A DNA stretch of 64,000 nt from Streptomyces sp. NBC_00442 (lineage in GTDB: Bacteria; Actinomycetota; Actinomycetes; Streptomycetales; Streptomycetaceae), in assembly GCF_036014195.1 (NCBI RefSeq), contig NZ_CP107918.1, forward strand, positions 6,262,001-6,326,000, read 5' to 3'. The translations under genes were made by a program, and so were the position numbers. Every line of letters starts with the position of its first letter. The stretch's first letter is position 1. Positions 1 through 9,078 of this stretch are shown in pieces. Under the pieces are notes generated by a model, which saw only the letters and a list, made by a program, of their open reading frames with translations, had not been told where the DNA came from and searched no databases.

Positions 1-948
1 GTGTGCGCCCTCGACGGTCAGCGAGGCGCCCATGTTGATGGCGAGCAGTTCCACGGTGCCGCCGATGGTCGCCGTGATGTAGAAGTACGCGTTGTCGGCC
101 GCGCTGATCCGGGAGGCCACGATCACCGGCACCAGATAGACCACGGCCAGCGCGAACAGCGATCCGGTGCAGTCCCCGGCCAGGAAGCGTCCCATCTGCC
201 GGTAGGCCGGCGGCCGCGCGATGTGCGCGGTCAGTTCCACATGGCGGGGTACCAGGCGCCGGAAGACCAGCCAGCCCAGCGGCAGGACCGACACCGTGAT
301 CGCCGCGACCCACGACACGAAGACGCCGCTGGTCGGCAGCGAGGCCGCGACAGCCACCAGGAGCAGCAGCTTGACCGCGGAGAACGCGGTGTTGCCGACC
401 GGCACCCAGAACGCGCTGCGCAGCCCCGTCAGCACCCCGTCCTGCAACGTCAGGACCGACCAGGCGACCACGGCGGCGATGAATCCGAGCCCGGTGACCG
501 GGCCGTGCAGGAACCGGTACGAGGGCCCCCAGAAGTCCAGTGTCTCCACGAAGACCAGGGTGGCCACGGCGACCACACACGCGCTCACCGCGTACGTGCG
601 CGCCACGAGACGACCGGTGGCGGCGCCCGACACCGGGATGAACCGTGCCATCGTCCCGGTCAGGGTGAGCGCACTGATCCCGGCCAGGAACTTCATGGCG
701 GCGATCGCCGCCGAGCCCCGGCCGACCGCGTCGTCGGTGTAGTACCGGGCGGCGACCAGCCAGAAGCCGAGCCCGAGCACGGCGCTGATGCCGGTGTTGA
801 GCATCAGCGCGTAGGCGTTGCGGAAGAGGGGCGCGCCCCGGTGCCCGGCCGGGTTCCGTGCGGCGCGGCCGCCCTTGGCGGTGCTCACGTCACGCACGGG
901 CAGCGCCCACCTTCTGGATCCGGTCGGTCGTGTCCACACGGTCGTCAC
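1..948 (-). CDS. Polysaccharide flippase-like membrane protein (partial, C-terminus off the left edge)
   Basis: Read leftwards this frame stays open to the window edge and encodes a hydrophobic protein with repeated membrane segments, for example around FRNAYALMLNTGISAVLGLG and YLVPVIVASRISAADNAYFY. The pattern fits the MOP/polysaccharide-export flippase superfamily, which moves lipid-linked glycans across the cytoplasmic membrane. I chose the GTG at 948 because it overlaps the stop of the upstream deacetylase gene as GTGA (945-948), the same coupling seen at the other junctions of this operon. At least 316 codons are visible and the C-terminus is missing. The two glycosyltransferases and the deacetylase upstream support a role in exporting a surface or secreted glycan. 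The substrate cannot be told from sequence. Confidence 0.75.
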   Translation of the reverse strand, partial: MTTVWTRPTGSRRWALPVRDVSTAKGGRAARNPAGHRGAPLFRNAYALMLNTGISAVLGLGFWLVAARYYTDDAVGRGSAAIAAMKFLAGISALTLTGTMARFIPVSGAATGRLVARTYAVSACVVAVATLVFVETLDFWGPSYRFLHGPVTGLGFIAAVVAWSVLTLQDGVLTGLRSAFWVPVGNTAFSAVKLLLLVAVAASLPTSGVFVSWVAAITVSVLPLGWLVFRRLVPRHVELTAHIARPPAYRQMGRFLAGDCTGSLFALAVVYLVPVIVASRISAADNAYFYITATIGGTVELLAINMGASLTVEGAH

Positions 949-1754
949 GGACCGCCGCGCTTGCGCCCGGCCCTGCGAGCCCCGCGGACCAGGGCGTAGC
1001 CCTTCGTCAGGACGCGGTCGGCGGCGAAGGCGCGCGCGATGTCGCGGCCCGTGCCCACGACGAGGCGCTCGAACGCGTCGAGGCCGGTGTCACGCCGGAC
1101 CGTCACCCGTTCCAGCGCGTACGGCCCTTGGCGGCGCTCGGCGAGCGCGTTGCCCACGGCGAGCGCCTGGCCGAAGCCCGCCGACCGTACGGTACGCCGC
1201 ACCCGGCGGCTGGAGTAGCCGTACGGATAGGCGAAGGAGGACGGCGGGCGGCCCAGCTCCTCGGTGAGGATCTCCTTGCAGCGCACCGTCTGCGACCGGA
1301 GCCGCTCGTCGGTGAGCTGGTCCAGCTGGGGGTGGGTGTGGCTGTGCCCGCCGATCTCGGCCCCCGCCGCGGCGAGTTCACGCACCTGGTCCCAGTCCAG
1401 CATGGTGTCCAGGGCGCCCCCTTCGTCGTGGGCGCCCCGCAGCCAGCCCGTCGTGACGAAGAGCGTGGAGGCGAAGCCGTACGAGGCGAGCACCGGCAGG
1501 GCGTGGCGGTGCACCCCTTCGTACCCGTCGTCGAAGGTGATCAGGACGGGCCGGCGCGGAAGCGCGCCCGCGGTGCGCCAGGCGTGCGCGAGCTGCGCCG
1601 TGGTGACCGGCGTGCAGCCCAGTTCGGCCAGCAGTTCCATCTGGTCCGCGAAGGCCCCCGGCGCCACGGAGAGCCCGTACGCCGCCCGCGCGGGGGAGTG
1701 CGCCACGGAGTGGTACATGAGAATGGGCACCGGTCCGGTGCGCGCGGCGGTCAC
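945..1754 (-). CDS. Polysaccharide deacetylase (NodB-homology, carbohydrate esterase 4)
   Basis: The 269-residue product carries the NodB-fold motifs in order: TFDDGY with the catalytic base and metal Asp, HSHTHP with the metal-binding histidines, and the later FAYPYGY motif. CE4 enzymes remove N- or O-acetyl groups from glycans with a divalent metal. The frame extends upstream to 1931, but that stretch codes for Gly/Arg-rich sequence and lies inside the glycosyltransferase gene. I therefore use the GTG at 1754, which forms a GTGA overlap with the glycosyltransferase stop. No signal peptide is seen, so it may act on a lipid-linked intermediate in the cytoplasm, or start differently. Third gene of the leftward glycan operon. 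Confidence 0.85.
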   Translation of the reverse strand: MTAARTGPVPILMYHSVAHSPARAAYGLSVAPGAFADQMELLAELGCTPVTTAQLAHAWRTAGALPRRPVLITFDDGYEGVHRHALPVLASYGFASTLFVTTGWLRGAHDEGGALDTMLDWDQVRELAAAGAEIGGHSHTHPQLDQLTDERLRSQTVRCKEILTEELGRPPSSFAYPYGYSSRRVRRTVRSAGFGQALAVGNALAERRQGPYALERVTVRRDTGLDAFERLVVGTGRDIARAFAADRVLTKGYALVRGARRAGRKRGGP

Positions 1755-2917
1755 GCCGCCTCGCCTTCTCCGGCGGGGGCCGTGCGCACCGTCATGTCCG
1801 CCTCGCCTTCTCCGGCGGGGGCCGTGCGGGTGGCCGGGATGTGCGCCTCGCCCTCCCGGGCCGGACCCGTAGCCGTGACCCTCATGTCCTCCCCGGCCTC
1901 CCCGACCTCCCCGGCCGGTTCCGGCCGCCACGTCCTCTCGATGGGGGCAACGGTGAAGGCCGCCTGGCCCCGGCGGGCCCGCAGGGTGCCGAGCAGGTAG
2001 CCGCCGGCCGCCGCCGCGACTCCGGTCACGATCGCGCCCGCGCGTCCCGCGCCGCCGGGCCGGCCGAGCACCGCGTCGCGCACCCCGCGTGCCACCCCGG
2101 CCGGCAGTACGCGGCTGGTGTAGCGCCGCTCGGCCTCAAGTCCCTTTCCAGCCCCCACACTTCGGGCGACCAGGGCCTTGGAGAGCCCTTCCGCGTACGC
2201 CCTCGTACGGAAGTAGCCGAAGCGTTCGCGCGCCGCGGGCACCCGATGATGGATCACGGCGCGGTCGTCGATGAGCAGGACGGCGTCGGGCAGCGCCTTG
2301 CTCAGGCGGATGCACAGCTCGGTCTCCTCGCAGCCGAGCGGGCGCTTGTCGCCGTCGCGGCCGATCCCGGTGGCGAAGCCGCCCGCCGCCTCGAACGCCG
2401 CGGTGCGGAAGGAGGCGTTGCCGCCGAGGACGTTGCGCACCGGGACCCGGCCAGGCGGCAGACCGCGGTAGGTGCAGCCGACGATCCAGTCGAACTCCTC
2501 GGGGAACCAGGCGGGCCTGCGCCCCGAGGCCCAGGCCGGCAGGGTGCGGCCGCCGACCGCCATCACGCGCGGGTCGTCGTATCCCTCGGCGAAGCGGCGC
2601 AGCCAGTCGGGCTCGGCCACCGCGTCGTCGTCGAGGAAGGCCACGAACTCGCCCCGGGCCACGGCGATCGCGGTATTGCGGCCGGCCGAGAGGCCGCGGG
2701 GGCCCGCGTTGGCGAGCAGCCGCACGGCGCCCGAGGCCGTGTGCTCCGCGTACTCCCGGGCGAGCCGGTTCAGGAGGCGCTCGTTGTGGTCCACCACGAG
2801 CAGCGTCTCCAGGGGCGGCAGGCGCTGCGCGCGAACCGAGGAGACCGCCGCGAGGATGTCCTCCCAGCGGTCCTCGGTGTACACGCAGATCACCACAGAG
2901 AAGTGACGTTCCGTCAA
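1751..2917 (-). CDS. Glycosyltransferase family 2, mycofactocin/surface-glycan type
   Basis: The 388-residue protein begins with the GT-A fold of family 2 (FSVVICVYTEDRW near the N-terminus), has the metal-binding triad FLDDDAV and an acceptor-side GGNASFR...GCEETELCIR region. It would transfer a sugar from a nucleotide donor to a lipid-linked or protein acceptor. The start is a TTG at 2917 that overlaps the TGA of the preceding glycosyltransferase (TTGA, 2914-2917); the open frame to 3247 codes for low-complexity shadow sequence. The C-terminal tail contains imperfect copies of an APAGEGEA unit, the last two nearly identical in DNA. Donor and acceptor are unknown. Confidence 0.85.
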   Translation of the reverse strand: MTERHFSVVICVYTEDRWEDILAAVSSVRAQRLPPLETLLVVDHNERLLNRLAREYAEHTASGAVRLLANAGPRGLSAGRNTAIAVARGEFVAFLDDDAVAEPDWLRRFAEGYDDPRVMAVGGRTLPAWASGRRPAWFPEEFDWIVGCTYRGLPPGRVPVRNVLGGNASFRTAAFEAAGGFATGIGRDGDKRPLGCEETELCIRLSKALPDAVLLIDDRAVIHHRVPAARERFGYFRTRAYAEGLSKALVARSVGAGKGLEAERRYTSRVLPAGVARGVRDAVLGRPGGAGRAGAIVTGVAAAAGGYLLGTLRARRGQAAFTVAPIERTWRPEPAGEVGEAGEDMRVTATGPAREGEAHIPATRTAPAGEGEADMTVRTAPAGEGEAA

Positions 2918-3777
2918 GTCGCCTCTCCTCGCCGCGCGTTGAGGAAGACGGCCTGGGTGCGCCGGTGGGCACGGGGCACGGCCTTCTCCTTGAGGATCAC
3001 CTTGAGCACGCGGATGCCGTCGTGCACCGCGCTGAGGTGGGAGACGCCGTGGATCCGGTTGTACTCGTAGCTCGGGACCTCCTGGACGCGCAGGCCCGCC
3101 TTGACGATCCGGATGTTGATGAGGGTCTCGATCTCGAACCCGGAGCAGTCGAGCACGATCTTGTCCAGGCAGCGCTTCCAGAAGGCGTTGTAGCCGTAGC
3201 AGAGATCGGTGTAGCGGGCGCCGAACTTGTGGTTGACGATGCCGCACAGGACCGCGTTGCCGAGCCTGCGGACCGGCGTCATGTCGTCGGTGCCGCCGCC
3301 GTTGGCGAAGCGGGAGCCCTTGGCGAAGTCGGCTCCGCCGACCAGCGCGGAGACGTAGCTGACGATCTCATCGCCGTCCGCCGAGCCGTCCGCGTCGACC
3401 ATGACGATGATGTCGCCGGTGCAGGCGGCGAATCCGCTGATCAGGGCGTCTCCCTTGCCCTTGCCGACCTGCTTGACGACCTTGACGTCCGGCCGCAGCT
3501 CGCGGGCCACGCGCACCGTGTCGTCCGTGGAATTCCCGTCGACCAGGACCACTTCGTGGATCCAGTGGGGAAGCGTCTTGAACACATGGGGGAGATTTTC
3601 GGCCTCATTCATCGCCGGGATCACGACGCTCACGGGCGGTGCAATGGCGAGATTCGCGGAAACCGGGCGGTAGGCACGGGATATTCGGCTGTCCGTAGCG
3701 ACGGCCGGGTCGCGGTCGGGAGTTTCCGCAATTAATTGATCTTGGCCCGGTACGGCCGGGTGTACGGAAGGAGTCAT
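2914..3777 (-). CDS. Glycosyltransferase family 2, dolichol-phosphate mannosyltransferase-like
   Basis: The product (287 residues from the chosen ATG) has a GT-A domain starting at VSVVIPAMNEAENLP, the metal-binding motif VDADGSADGDE and a C-terminal region of the polyprenyl-phosphate sugar synthase type. These enzymes typically load a sugar onto a polyprenyl phosphate carrier in the inner leaflet. The ATG at 3777 follows a GA-rich stretch; upstream ATG/GTG codons up to 3963 are in frame, so the start is uncertain. First gene of the leftward operon, overlapping the next glycosyltransferase by 4 bases. The long upstream region (3778-4156) probably holds the operon promoter. Confidence 0.82.
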   Translation of the reverse strand: MTPSVHPAVPGQDQLIAETPDRDPAVATDSRISRAYRPVSANLAIAPPVSVVIPAMNEAENLPHVFKTLPHWIHEVVLVDGNSTDDTVRVARELRPDVKVVKQVGKGKGDALISGFAACTGDIIVMVDADGSADGDEIVSYVSALVGGADFAKGSRFANGGGTDDMTPVRRLGNAVLCGIVNHKFGARYTDLCYGYNAFWKRCLDKIVLDCSGFEIETLINIRIVKAGLRVQEVPSYEYNRIHGVSHLSAVHDGIRVLKVILKEKAVPRAHRRTQAVFLNARRGEAT

Positions 3778-4156
3778 GATGATGTATCGGTCCCTCTCGT
3801 CCGGTGGACCGCCCGCCCCCGGGCGGTCCGGCTGAGTTTCCGGTAACGAAAAGGGGGCTCTCACGCCGGTCATGACGGCATGGCACACCGCACTCCTCGG
3901 GTGAGCCGGCATTGCTGGCCGCGCGGCCCGTTCTCCGGCCCGCACAGGGCGAAGGCCGGTCACGGTACCCCCCTACCGCGCCCCGCTCCGGTATTCGTCG
4001 CGACGCTCGAAACCTCCCCCGGTGTCGCTTTGCATGAGGGACCGGTGCGGATGGATGTAGACGGTATTGATGATGGGGACTGTAGGGCAAGGGCTGAAGC
4101 CGGGCCTTACTTTTCTGTGATGTGCACCGGATTTTTCCGATCGAGCCCGGAGCCCT
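3778..4156. other. Upstream region of the glycan operon, no gene seen
   Basis: Short open frames occur on both strands but none shows a recognisable motif. Parts of this stretch are AT-richer than the neighbouring genes, as expected for a promoter/leader of the leftward operon. I could not pick a convincing -10/-35 pair by eye. Confidence 0.4.
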
Positions 4157-4436
4157 TCACCTCCGTTCCCGCGTGAAGTCGAGCAACAGCCCGTACAGGA
4201 AAAGGAGAAGGCCGATCGCGCGAGAGATTCCCGGCGGCGCAGCAGGAACGCGAGGGCCTCGGCCGGCGTGGCCACCAGGTGGAAGAGTGCGAGCGGGCGC
4301 GCGGCGGGGAGTCCGGGGCGAAGGGGATCAGGGCCGCGCCGGTGGCCGAAACGGTCAGCGCCGCTCCCGCGAGGCCGGGCAGCACATCGGCGCCCAGGAG
4401 CGCACTCCCTGCCGGTCTGTCACTGATGGTCTGCAT
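4157..4436 (-). pseudogene. Possible frameshifted small membrane protein
   Basis: Three successive frames read into one plausible small hydrophobic protein. Frame one starts at the ATG at 4436 (MQTISDRPAGSALLG...), frame two continues as ALFHLVATPAEALAFLLRRR, and frame three ends as AIGLLLFLYGLLLDFTRERR before a TGA at 4157-4159. Each uninterrupted frame turns Arg/Ser/Cys-rich after the proposed shifts, which is what off-frame Streptomyces DNA looks like. A decayed gene of about 90 codons is my inference; a sequencing error or a chance reading is possible. Confidence 0.35.
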
Positions 4437-4706
4437 TGGCGACGGTTCCCCCCGATGCGCCGGATGCGAGGCTTCAATGTGGCGCAGTCCGGACAGTCCC
4501 GTCAAGACGGCGATTCGCTTGCGGTGAACGGATCTTGACGCATCGTCAGCGGAGTGTGGCGCTCCGGTGAAGGATTACTCGCGAGTTGCTGACGGATCAC
4601 CGGATAAGCGCAGATGTCCCTCCGATGTTCTTGGCATGGACACTTCCCGCGGCTCGTACTGGCTGGTACCACTGCCGTGGCGGAAAACCCGCTACAAGGA
4701 GGTTCC

Positions 4707-5516
4707 ATGAAACTGTCCCGAATCGCGGCATATGCATGGGCGCTCGTGCTGGCTGTCGCGCTTTCCCTCACCGGGGCCGGCGTGGCGGCAGCGGCAACCC
4801 AGGCGGCCGGATCCCACTACGTGGCCCTCGGCGACTCGTACTCATCCGGTGTCGGTTCCGGTAGTTACGACAGTTCGAGCGGCAGCTGCAAGCGCTCCAC
4901 CAAGGCCTATCCGGCCCTGTGGGCGGCGGCGCATTCACCCGCCTCGTTCAACTTCACCGCTTGCTCGGGCGCTCGTACGGGTGATGTGACGGGGAGCCAG
5001 CTCGGACCGCTCAGCTCCACCACCGACCTCGTCTCGATCACCATCGGAGGCAATGACGCCGGGTTCTCGGACGTCATGACCAACTGCGTCCTGTACTCGG
5101 AGTCCACCTGCCTCAGCAAGGTGGCGGCGGCCCGCGGTTACGTCGACTCGACGCTGCCGGGACTGCTCGACTCGGTGTACTCGGCGATCAGATCCAAGGC
5201 CCCCAACGCCCACGTCGTCGTCATCGGATACCCGCACTTCTACAAGATCGGCGGCAGCTGCATCGCGGGCCTCAGCGACAACTCCCGCTCGGCGATCAAC
5301 GGCGCGGCCGACGAGCTCAACTCGGTGACCGCCAAGCGCGCCGCCGACCACGGCTTCAGCTTCGCGGACGTCGTGTCGGGCTTCACCAACCACGAGATCT
5401 GCTCCAGCAGCCCGTGGCTCAACAGCGTCGTATGGACCAACATCGGCGAGTCCTACCACCCCACCGCCGCCGGCCAGTCGGGCGCCTACCTGCCCGCCTT
5501 CACCCGCGCGGCCTGA
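4707..5516 (+). CDS. Secreted SGNH/GDSL lipase, S. rimosus lipase type
   Basis: The 269-residue product starts with a Sec signal peptide (about residues 1-30, MKLSRIAAYAWALVLAVALS then AxA). It has the SGNH blocks: GDSYSSG with nucleophile Ser44, the oxyanion block GGNDAG, and SYHPTAAGQ with catalytic His251. The order and spacing, and six cysteines in the mature part, match the extracellular broad-range lipase/phospholipase known from Streptomyces rimosus. It should hydrolyse ester bonds in lipids outside the cell. The ATG at 4707 has a strong AAGGAGG ribosome site; the earlier in-frame ATG at 4614 lacks one. It is monocistronic and converges with the kinase gene. Confidence 0.93.
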   Translation: MKLSRIAAYAWALVLAVALSLTGAGVAAAATQAAGSHYVALGDSYSSGVGSGSYDSSSGSCKRSTKAYPALWAAAHSPASFNFTACSGARTGDVTGSQLGPLSSTTDLVSITIGGNDAGFSDVMTNCVLYSESTCLSKVAAARGYVDSTLPGLLDSVYSAIRSKAPNAHVVVIGYPHFYKIGGSCIAGLSDNSRSAINGAADELNSVTAKRAADHGFSFADVVSGFTNHEICSSSPWLNSVVWTNIGESYHPTAAGQSGAYLPAFTRAA

Positions 5517-5613
5517 TCCCGCGCCCGACCCGGCGCGCGTGACGGCGCGCCCGATCCCGCACCATCCCATCCGATCCCGTCCGAGCCCCTCGGTCCCGCC
5601 CGTCCGGCCGTGC

Positions 5614-7287
5614 TCATCCGGCGGGCGGGGACGAAGCGCCCGTCGGAGTCGGTGACGGCGACGGTGACGAGGAGGGCCCGCCCGGCGGGGTCTCCTCGTC
5701 GCACGTCACCGCGTACGCGACCGCGTCGGACGCCCCCTTCACCGGTGCGCGCACCTCGACATGGACCTCGTTGGAGCCACCGCGCGCGGGCGACTCGGTG
5801 TGCGCCACCTGCCGGGTCCGCGGCCCGCCCGCGGCGAAGGAGAGCGTCTTCCACTCCGGGGCGGACGAGCGGCCGTCCCGGGTGACCCAGCGGTACTCCA
5901 GCTCCGCCGGCGTACGCCCCACGGTGAACGCGACGACCATCTCCGGCGCCGATGCCACCGGCGCCGGGCACGCGCCGCGGTACCGCGCGCGCACCACCTG
6001 GACGGCGAGCCGCACCGACTGGGCGGCCGGCGGCGCGGGCGAGGGGCTGCCGTCCGCGGTGCTCGCGGACGGGGAAGGGGCGGGCACGCTGCTTTCCGGC
6101 GTGCCGCCGGTCGCCCCGGCCGCCGACGGGGAGTGCGGCACGGAGGGGACGGGGGCGCCGCCCGTGGGTGAACCTCCCGACGCCGTGCCGGAGTTGTCGC
6201 GCACCAGCAGCCAGACGAGCCAGCCCAGCGCGCACAACAGGACCAGAGCCCCGGCCAGCAGAACGGTGCCGGTGTGCCGCGGCCCCGTACCGCCCCGGCC
6301 CGTCGCGGTCCTAGCGCCGACGGATGCGGCCCCGACGGACGCGGCCCCGGAGTGCGGCAGTACGGACGTCCGCGGGGCAGATGCCGGGACCGGGGCCGGC
6401 GGTGCGCCGGGAGGCCCGGTCACCACCGTCGTCGCCTCGGACCCGCCCACCGGCGTGCCGCCCGCCGCCACACGACGCAACCGGTGCTCGGCCTCGTCGG
6501 CCGGCAGCCGCTGCGCGGGATCCTTGCGCAGCAGCCCCTCGATCACGGGCGCGAGCGCTCCCGCCCGACGGGGCGGCGGCAACGCGTCGTCCACCACCGC
6601 CCGCAGGGTCGACAGCGGGGTGTCCAGCCGGAAGGGGGAGCGGCCCTCCACCGCCACGTACAGCAGCACCCCGAGCGACCACAGGTCCGACGCGGGGCCC
6701 GGTGTACGCCCCAACGCCCTTTCGGGGGCCAGGAATTCGGGCGATCCGACGACCTCCCCGGTCATCGTGAGCGTCTGGCTTCCCGCCACCGTCGCAATGC
6801 CGAAATCGGTCAGGACCACCCGCCCGTCGTCGGCGAGCAGCACATTGGCCGGCTTCACGTCGCGGTGCACCACCCCCGCCTCGTGGGCGGCCCGCAGCGC
6901 GGCGAGCACCTCGGCGCCGATGAGTGCGGCGCGCTGGGGGGCCAGCGGGCCCCGCGCCTCCAGCACGTCGGACAGGGCGAGCCCGCGCACCAGCTCCATG
7001 ACGATCCACGGCCGTCCGTCCTCGGCCGCCACGTCGTACACCGTGACCACGTTGCGGTGCGAGATCCGCGCCGCGGCCCAGGCCTCGCGCTCCAGCCGCG
7101 CGTACAGCCGCCGTACCTCGGGGGTGTCGAGGGCCGCCGGGGCCCGGACCTCCTTGACGGCGACCTCGCGGCCCAGGACCTCGTCGCGCGCCCGCCACAC
7201 CACGCCCATGCCGCCGCGGCCGAGAGGGGAGAGGAGCCGGTAGCGTCCCGCGATCAACCGCCGCTCAGTGCCCGGCACTTCGCTCAC
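5614..7287 (-). CDS. Eukaryotic-type serine/threonine protein kinase, membrane anchored
   Basis: A 557-residue protein with an N-terminal kinase domain: glycine loop GRGGMG, ATP-binding Lys45 in VAVKEV, catalytic HRDVKPAN at 141-148 and DFG at 161-163. A Pro/Ala-rich linker and one membrane helix (about 345-367) follow. The extracellular part begins with a long Ser/Pro/Gly-rich stalk and ends in a small uncharacterised domain with two Cys (GACPAP, VTCDEE). No PASTA repeats are present. It probably senses an external signal and phosphorylates cytoplasmic targets. Neighbours do not reveal the target. Confidence 0.93.
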   Translation of the reverse strand: MSEVPGTERRLIAGRYRLLSPLGRGGMGVVWRARDEVLGREVAVKEVRAPAALDTPEVRRLYARLEREAWAAARISHRNVVTVYDVAAEDGRPWIVMELVRGLALSDVLEARGPLAPQRAALIGAEVLAALRAAHEAGVVHRDVKPANVLLADDGRVVLTDFGIATVAGSQTLTMTGEVVGSPEFLAPERALGRTPGPASDLWSLGVLLYVAVEGRSPFRLDTPLSTLRAVVDDALPPPRRAGALAPVIEGLLRKDPAQRLPADEAEHRLRRVAAGGTPVGGSEATTVVTGPPGAPPAPVPASAPRTSVLPHSGAASVGAASVGARTATGRGGTGPRHTGTVLLAGALVLLCALGWLVWLLVRDNSGTASGGSPTGGAPVPSVPHSPSAAGATGGTPESSVPAPSPSASTADGSPSPAPPAAQSVRLAVQVVRARYRGACPAPVASAPEMVVAFTVGRTPAELEYRWVTRDGRSSAPEWKTLSFAAGGPRTRQVAHTESPARGGSNEVHVEVRAPVKGASDAVAYAVTCDEETPPGGPSSSPSPSPTPTGASSPPAG

Positions 7288-7588
7288 TCGCGGGCCTCCC
7301 GTCCGAGGCGGAGAAACCCTTCCACGTTAACCGAGGGCCATGCGGTTGCCGCCCCCTTGAACGGCATTGCACCGTCAGTGCGAACATGGGTCGCGACTGT
7401 GTGTGAGGGTCGGTCGTAGATCTGTCCGGCACTGTCCAACTCGCCCTGGAATCAGATGTATTCGGAGCGGTGTCGTCAACCTGCGCCCCCTCCAGGTGAA
7501 TCGCGTCACCGGGATGCACACGTGTGAACCAGGGGCGATAGGGTTACCCTGCCCGGGGCCGGGTGCCCTCGTACGGGTGGGGAGTGAC
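7288..7588. other. Divergent promoter region between the kinase and a small basic protein
   Basis: About 300 bases separate two divergent genes. Short frames on both strands have no recognisable features. The stretch just before 7589 contains AT-containing words amid GC-rich DNA and probably drives the small protein gene. No repeat or hairpin stood out. Confidence 0.4.
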
Positions 7589-7852
7589 ATGGAACAGATA
7601 ACAGTGCGCAGCAGGGCGCGAGTGCCTGCGATCACCTGCGGAAGCGGCGCGACCAGCTCGCGGCTCGACCGCCATCTCTCGGTGCTCGGCGGTCCCGCCG
7701 TCCCGCAGCGCGAGGCGGCCGAGGCGACCCTGCTGATGCGGGAGCTGACCTCGCGTGACCTTGCGCACACCCGCAGGAGCAAGACCGCTCGCGTCTCGCT
7801 CTTCGCGCCACTGCGGCGGCTGCGCCGCTCGCTCTTCGGCAGCCGCGGCTGA
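7589..7852 (+). CDS. Small basic protein, Streptomyces conserved type, function unknown
   Basis: An 87-residue protein beginning MEQITVRSRARVPAITCGSG and ending in an Arg-rich tail (APLRRLRRSLFGSRG). It has no membrane segment and one cysteine. I recall similar short proteins in other Streptomyces genomes but no assigned role. The ATG at 7589 follows a GGGGAG sequence (gtggggagtgac), a good ribosome site, and the open frame upstream has no such site. The basic C-terminus would allow nucleic acid or membrane contact, but that is only inference. It converges with the CoA-transferase gene. Confidence 0.6.
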   Translation: MEQITVRSRARVPAITCGSGATSSRLDRHLSVLGGPAVPQREAAEATLLMRELTSRDLAHTRRSKTARVSLFAPLRRLRRSLFGSRG

Positions 7853-7881
7853 ACCCACTCCCGACATCACGCGCGCCGCGT

Positions 7882-9078
7882 TCAGGCGATCACGCCCTCC
7901 CTGCGCAACCCGGCCATCTGCTCGTCCGTCATTCCCAGGGCCCGCAGGGTTGCGCAGGTGTGCTCGCCGAGCGCGGGAACCGCACCCATCACAGCCTCCT
8001 GGCTGCCGCCCAGATTGATGGGCGGCAGCAGTGCCCGGAGCGGCCCCACCGGTGACCCGACCTCCCGCCACCGGCCGCGCGCCGCGAGCTGTGGATGCGC
8101 GGCGACCTCGCCGACCGTGTTGAGCCCGGCGCACGCGATCCCGGCCGCCTCCAGGCGCTCGACCGCCTCGGCCGCGGTCAGGCCGGCCAGGGCCCGTGCC
8201 ACCACCTCGTCCGTCCTCGTCCGGTGCGCGACCCGGGCCGCGTTGGTGGCGAAGCCGGGATCGTGCGCCAACTCGGCGCGCTCCAGGACCAGTTCCGCCA
8301 GGCGCCGCCACTCGCGGTCGTTCTGGACCGACAGCAGTACCTGCCCGCCGTCGGCCGTCGTGTAGGCGTCGTACGGCGCGATCACGGCGTGCGCGAGCCC
8401 GGTGCGCGCCGGTTCGGTGCCTCCGTGCATCACATGGTGCAGCGGATGCCCGAGCCATTCGGCGAGCGCCTCCAGCATCGAGATCTCCACCGGCCCGCCG
8501 AGCCCCGTGGTGCCGCGCCGCACCAGGGCCGCCAGGACGCCCGAGAAGGCGTACATGGCGGCCGCGATGTCGGCGGCCGGGATTCCGGCCTTGACGGGCT
8601 GCTCGGGCGTCCCGGTGACCGACACGAGGCCCGCCTCGCACTGCACCAGCATGTCGTAGGCACGCTTGTGCGCGTACGGTCCCTCGGCGCCGTAGCCGGA
8701 GATGTCGACCGCCACGAGCCGCGGGTGGGCGGCGCACAGGGTGGCCGCGTCCAGGCCGAGCCGGGCGGCCGCGCCGTGCGCCAGGTTCTGCACGAACACA
8801 TCGGCGCCCGCGACGAGTTGGCGCAGGATGTCGAGTCCCCTCGGGTCCTTGAGGTCGAGGGCCACCGACTCCTTGCCGCGGTTGCACCACACGAAGTGCG
8901 AGGCGAGACCCCGGGCCGCGGTGTCGTAGCGGCGGGCGAAGTCGCCGCCGTCGATGCGCTCGACCTTGATGACGCGGGCCCCGAGATCGGCGAGCTGCCG
9001 GGTCGCGAACGGCGCGGAAACGGCCTGTTCGACGGAGACGACGGTGATGCCTTCGAGGGGCAGCGGCTGAGTGCTCAT
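7882..9078 (-). CDS. CaiB/BaiF family (class III) CoA-transferase
   Basis: The 398-residue protein starts with the family signature (LEGITVVSVEQAVSAPFATRQLADLGARVIKVE), has CNRGKESVALDLKD, and the catalytic Asp region AYDMLVQCEAGLVSVTG. Class III CoA-transferases move CoA between carboxylic acids through an aspartyl-CoA thioester. Length fits the family. It stands alone and divergent from the small peptide gene at 9398, so it may or may not belong to the adjacent cluster. The substrate is not predictable. Confidence 0.9.
   Translation of the reverse strand: MSTQPLPLEGITVVSVEQAVSAPFATRQLADLGARVIKVERIDGGDFARRYDTAARGLASHFVWCNRGKESVALDLKDPRGLDILRQLVAGADVFVQNLAHGAAARLGLDAATLCAAHPRLVAVDISGYGAEGPYAHKRAYDMLVQCEAGLVSVTGTPEQPVKAGIPAADIAAAMYAFSGVLAALVRRGTTGLGGPVEISMLEALAEWLGHPLHHVMHGGTEPARTGLAHAVIAPYDAYTTADGGQVLLSVQNDREWRRLAELVLERAELAHDPGFATNAARVAHRTRTDEVVARALAGLTAAEAVERLEAAGIACAGLNTVGEVAAHPQLAARGRWREVGSPVGPLRALLPPINLGGSQEAVMGAVPALGEHTCATLRALGMTDEQMAGLRREGVIA

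Noticed and set aside
1..999. Open frames on the + strand at the left edge
   Set aside because: Low-complexity His/Arg/Gly-rich translation antisense to a clear flippase and deacetylase.
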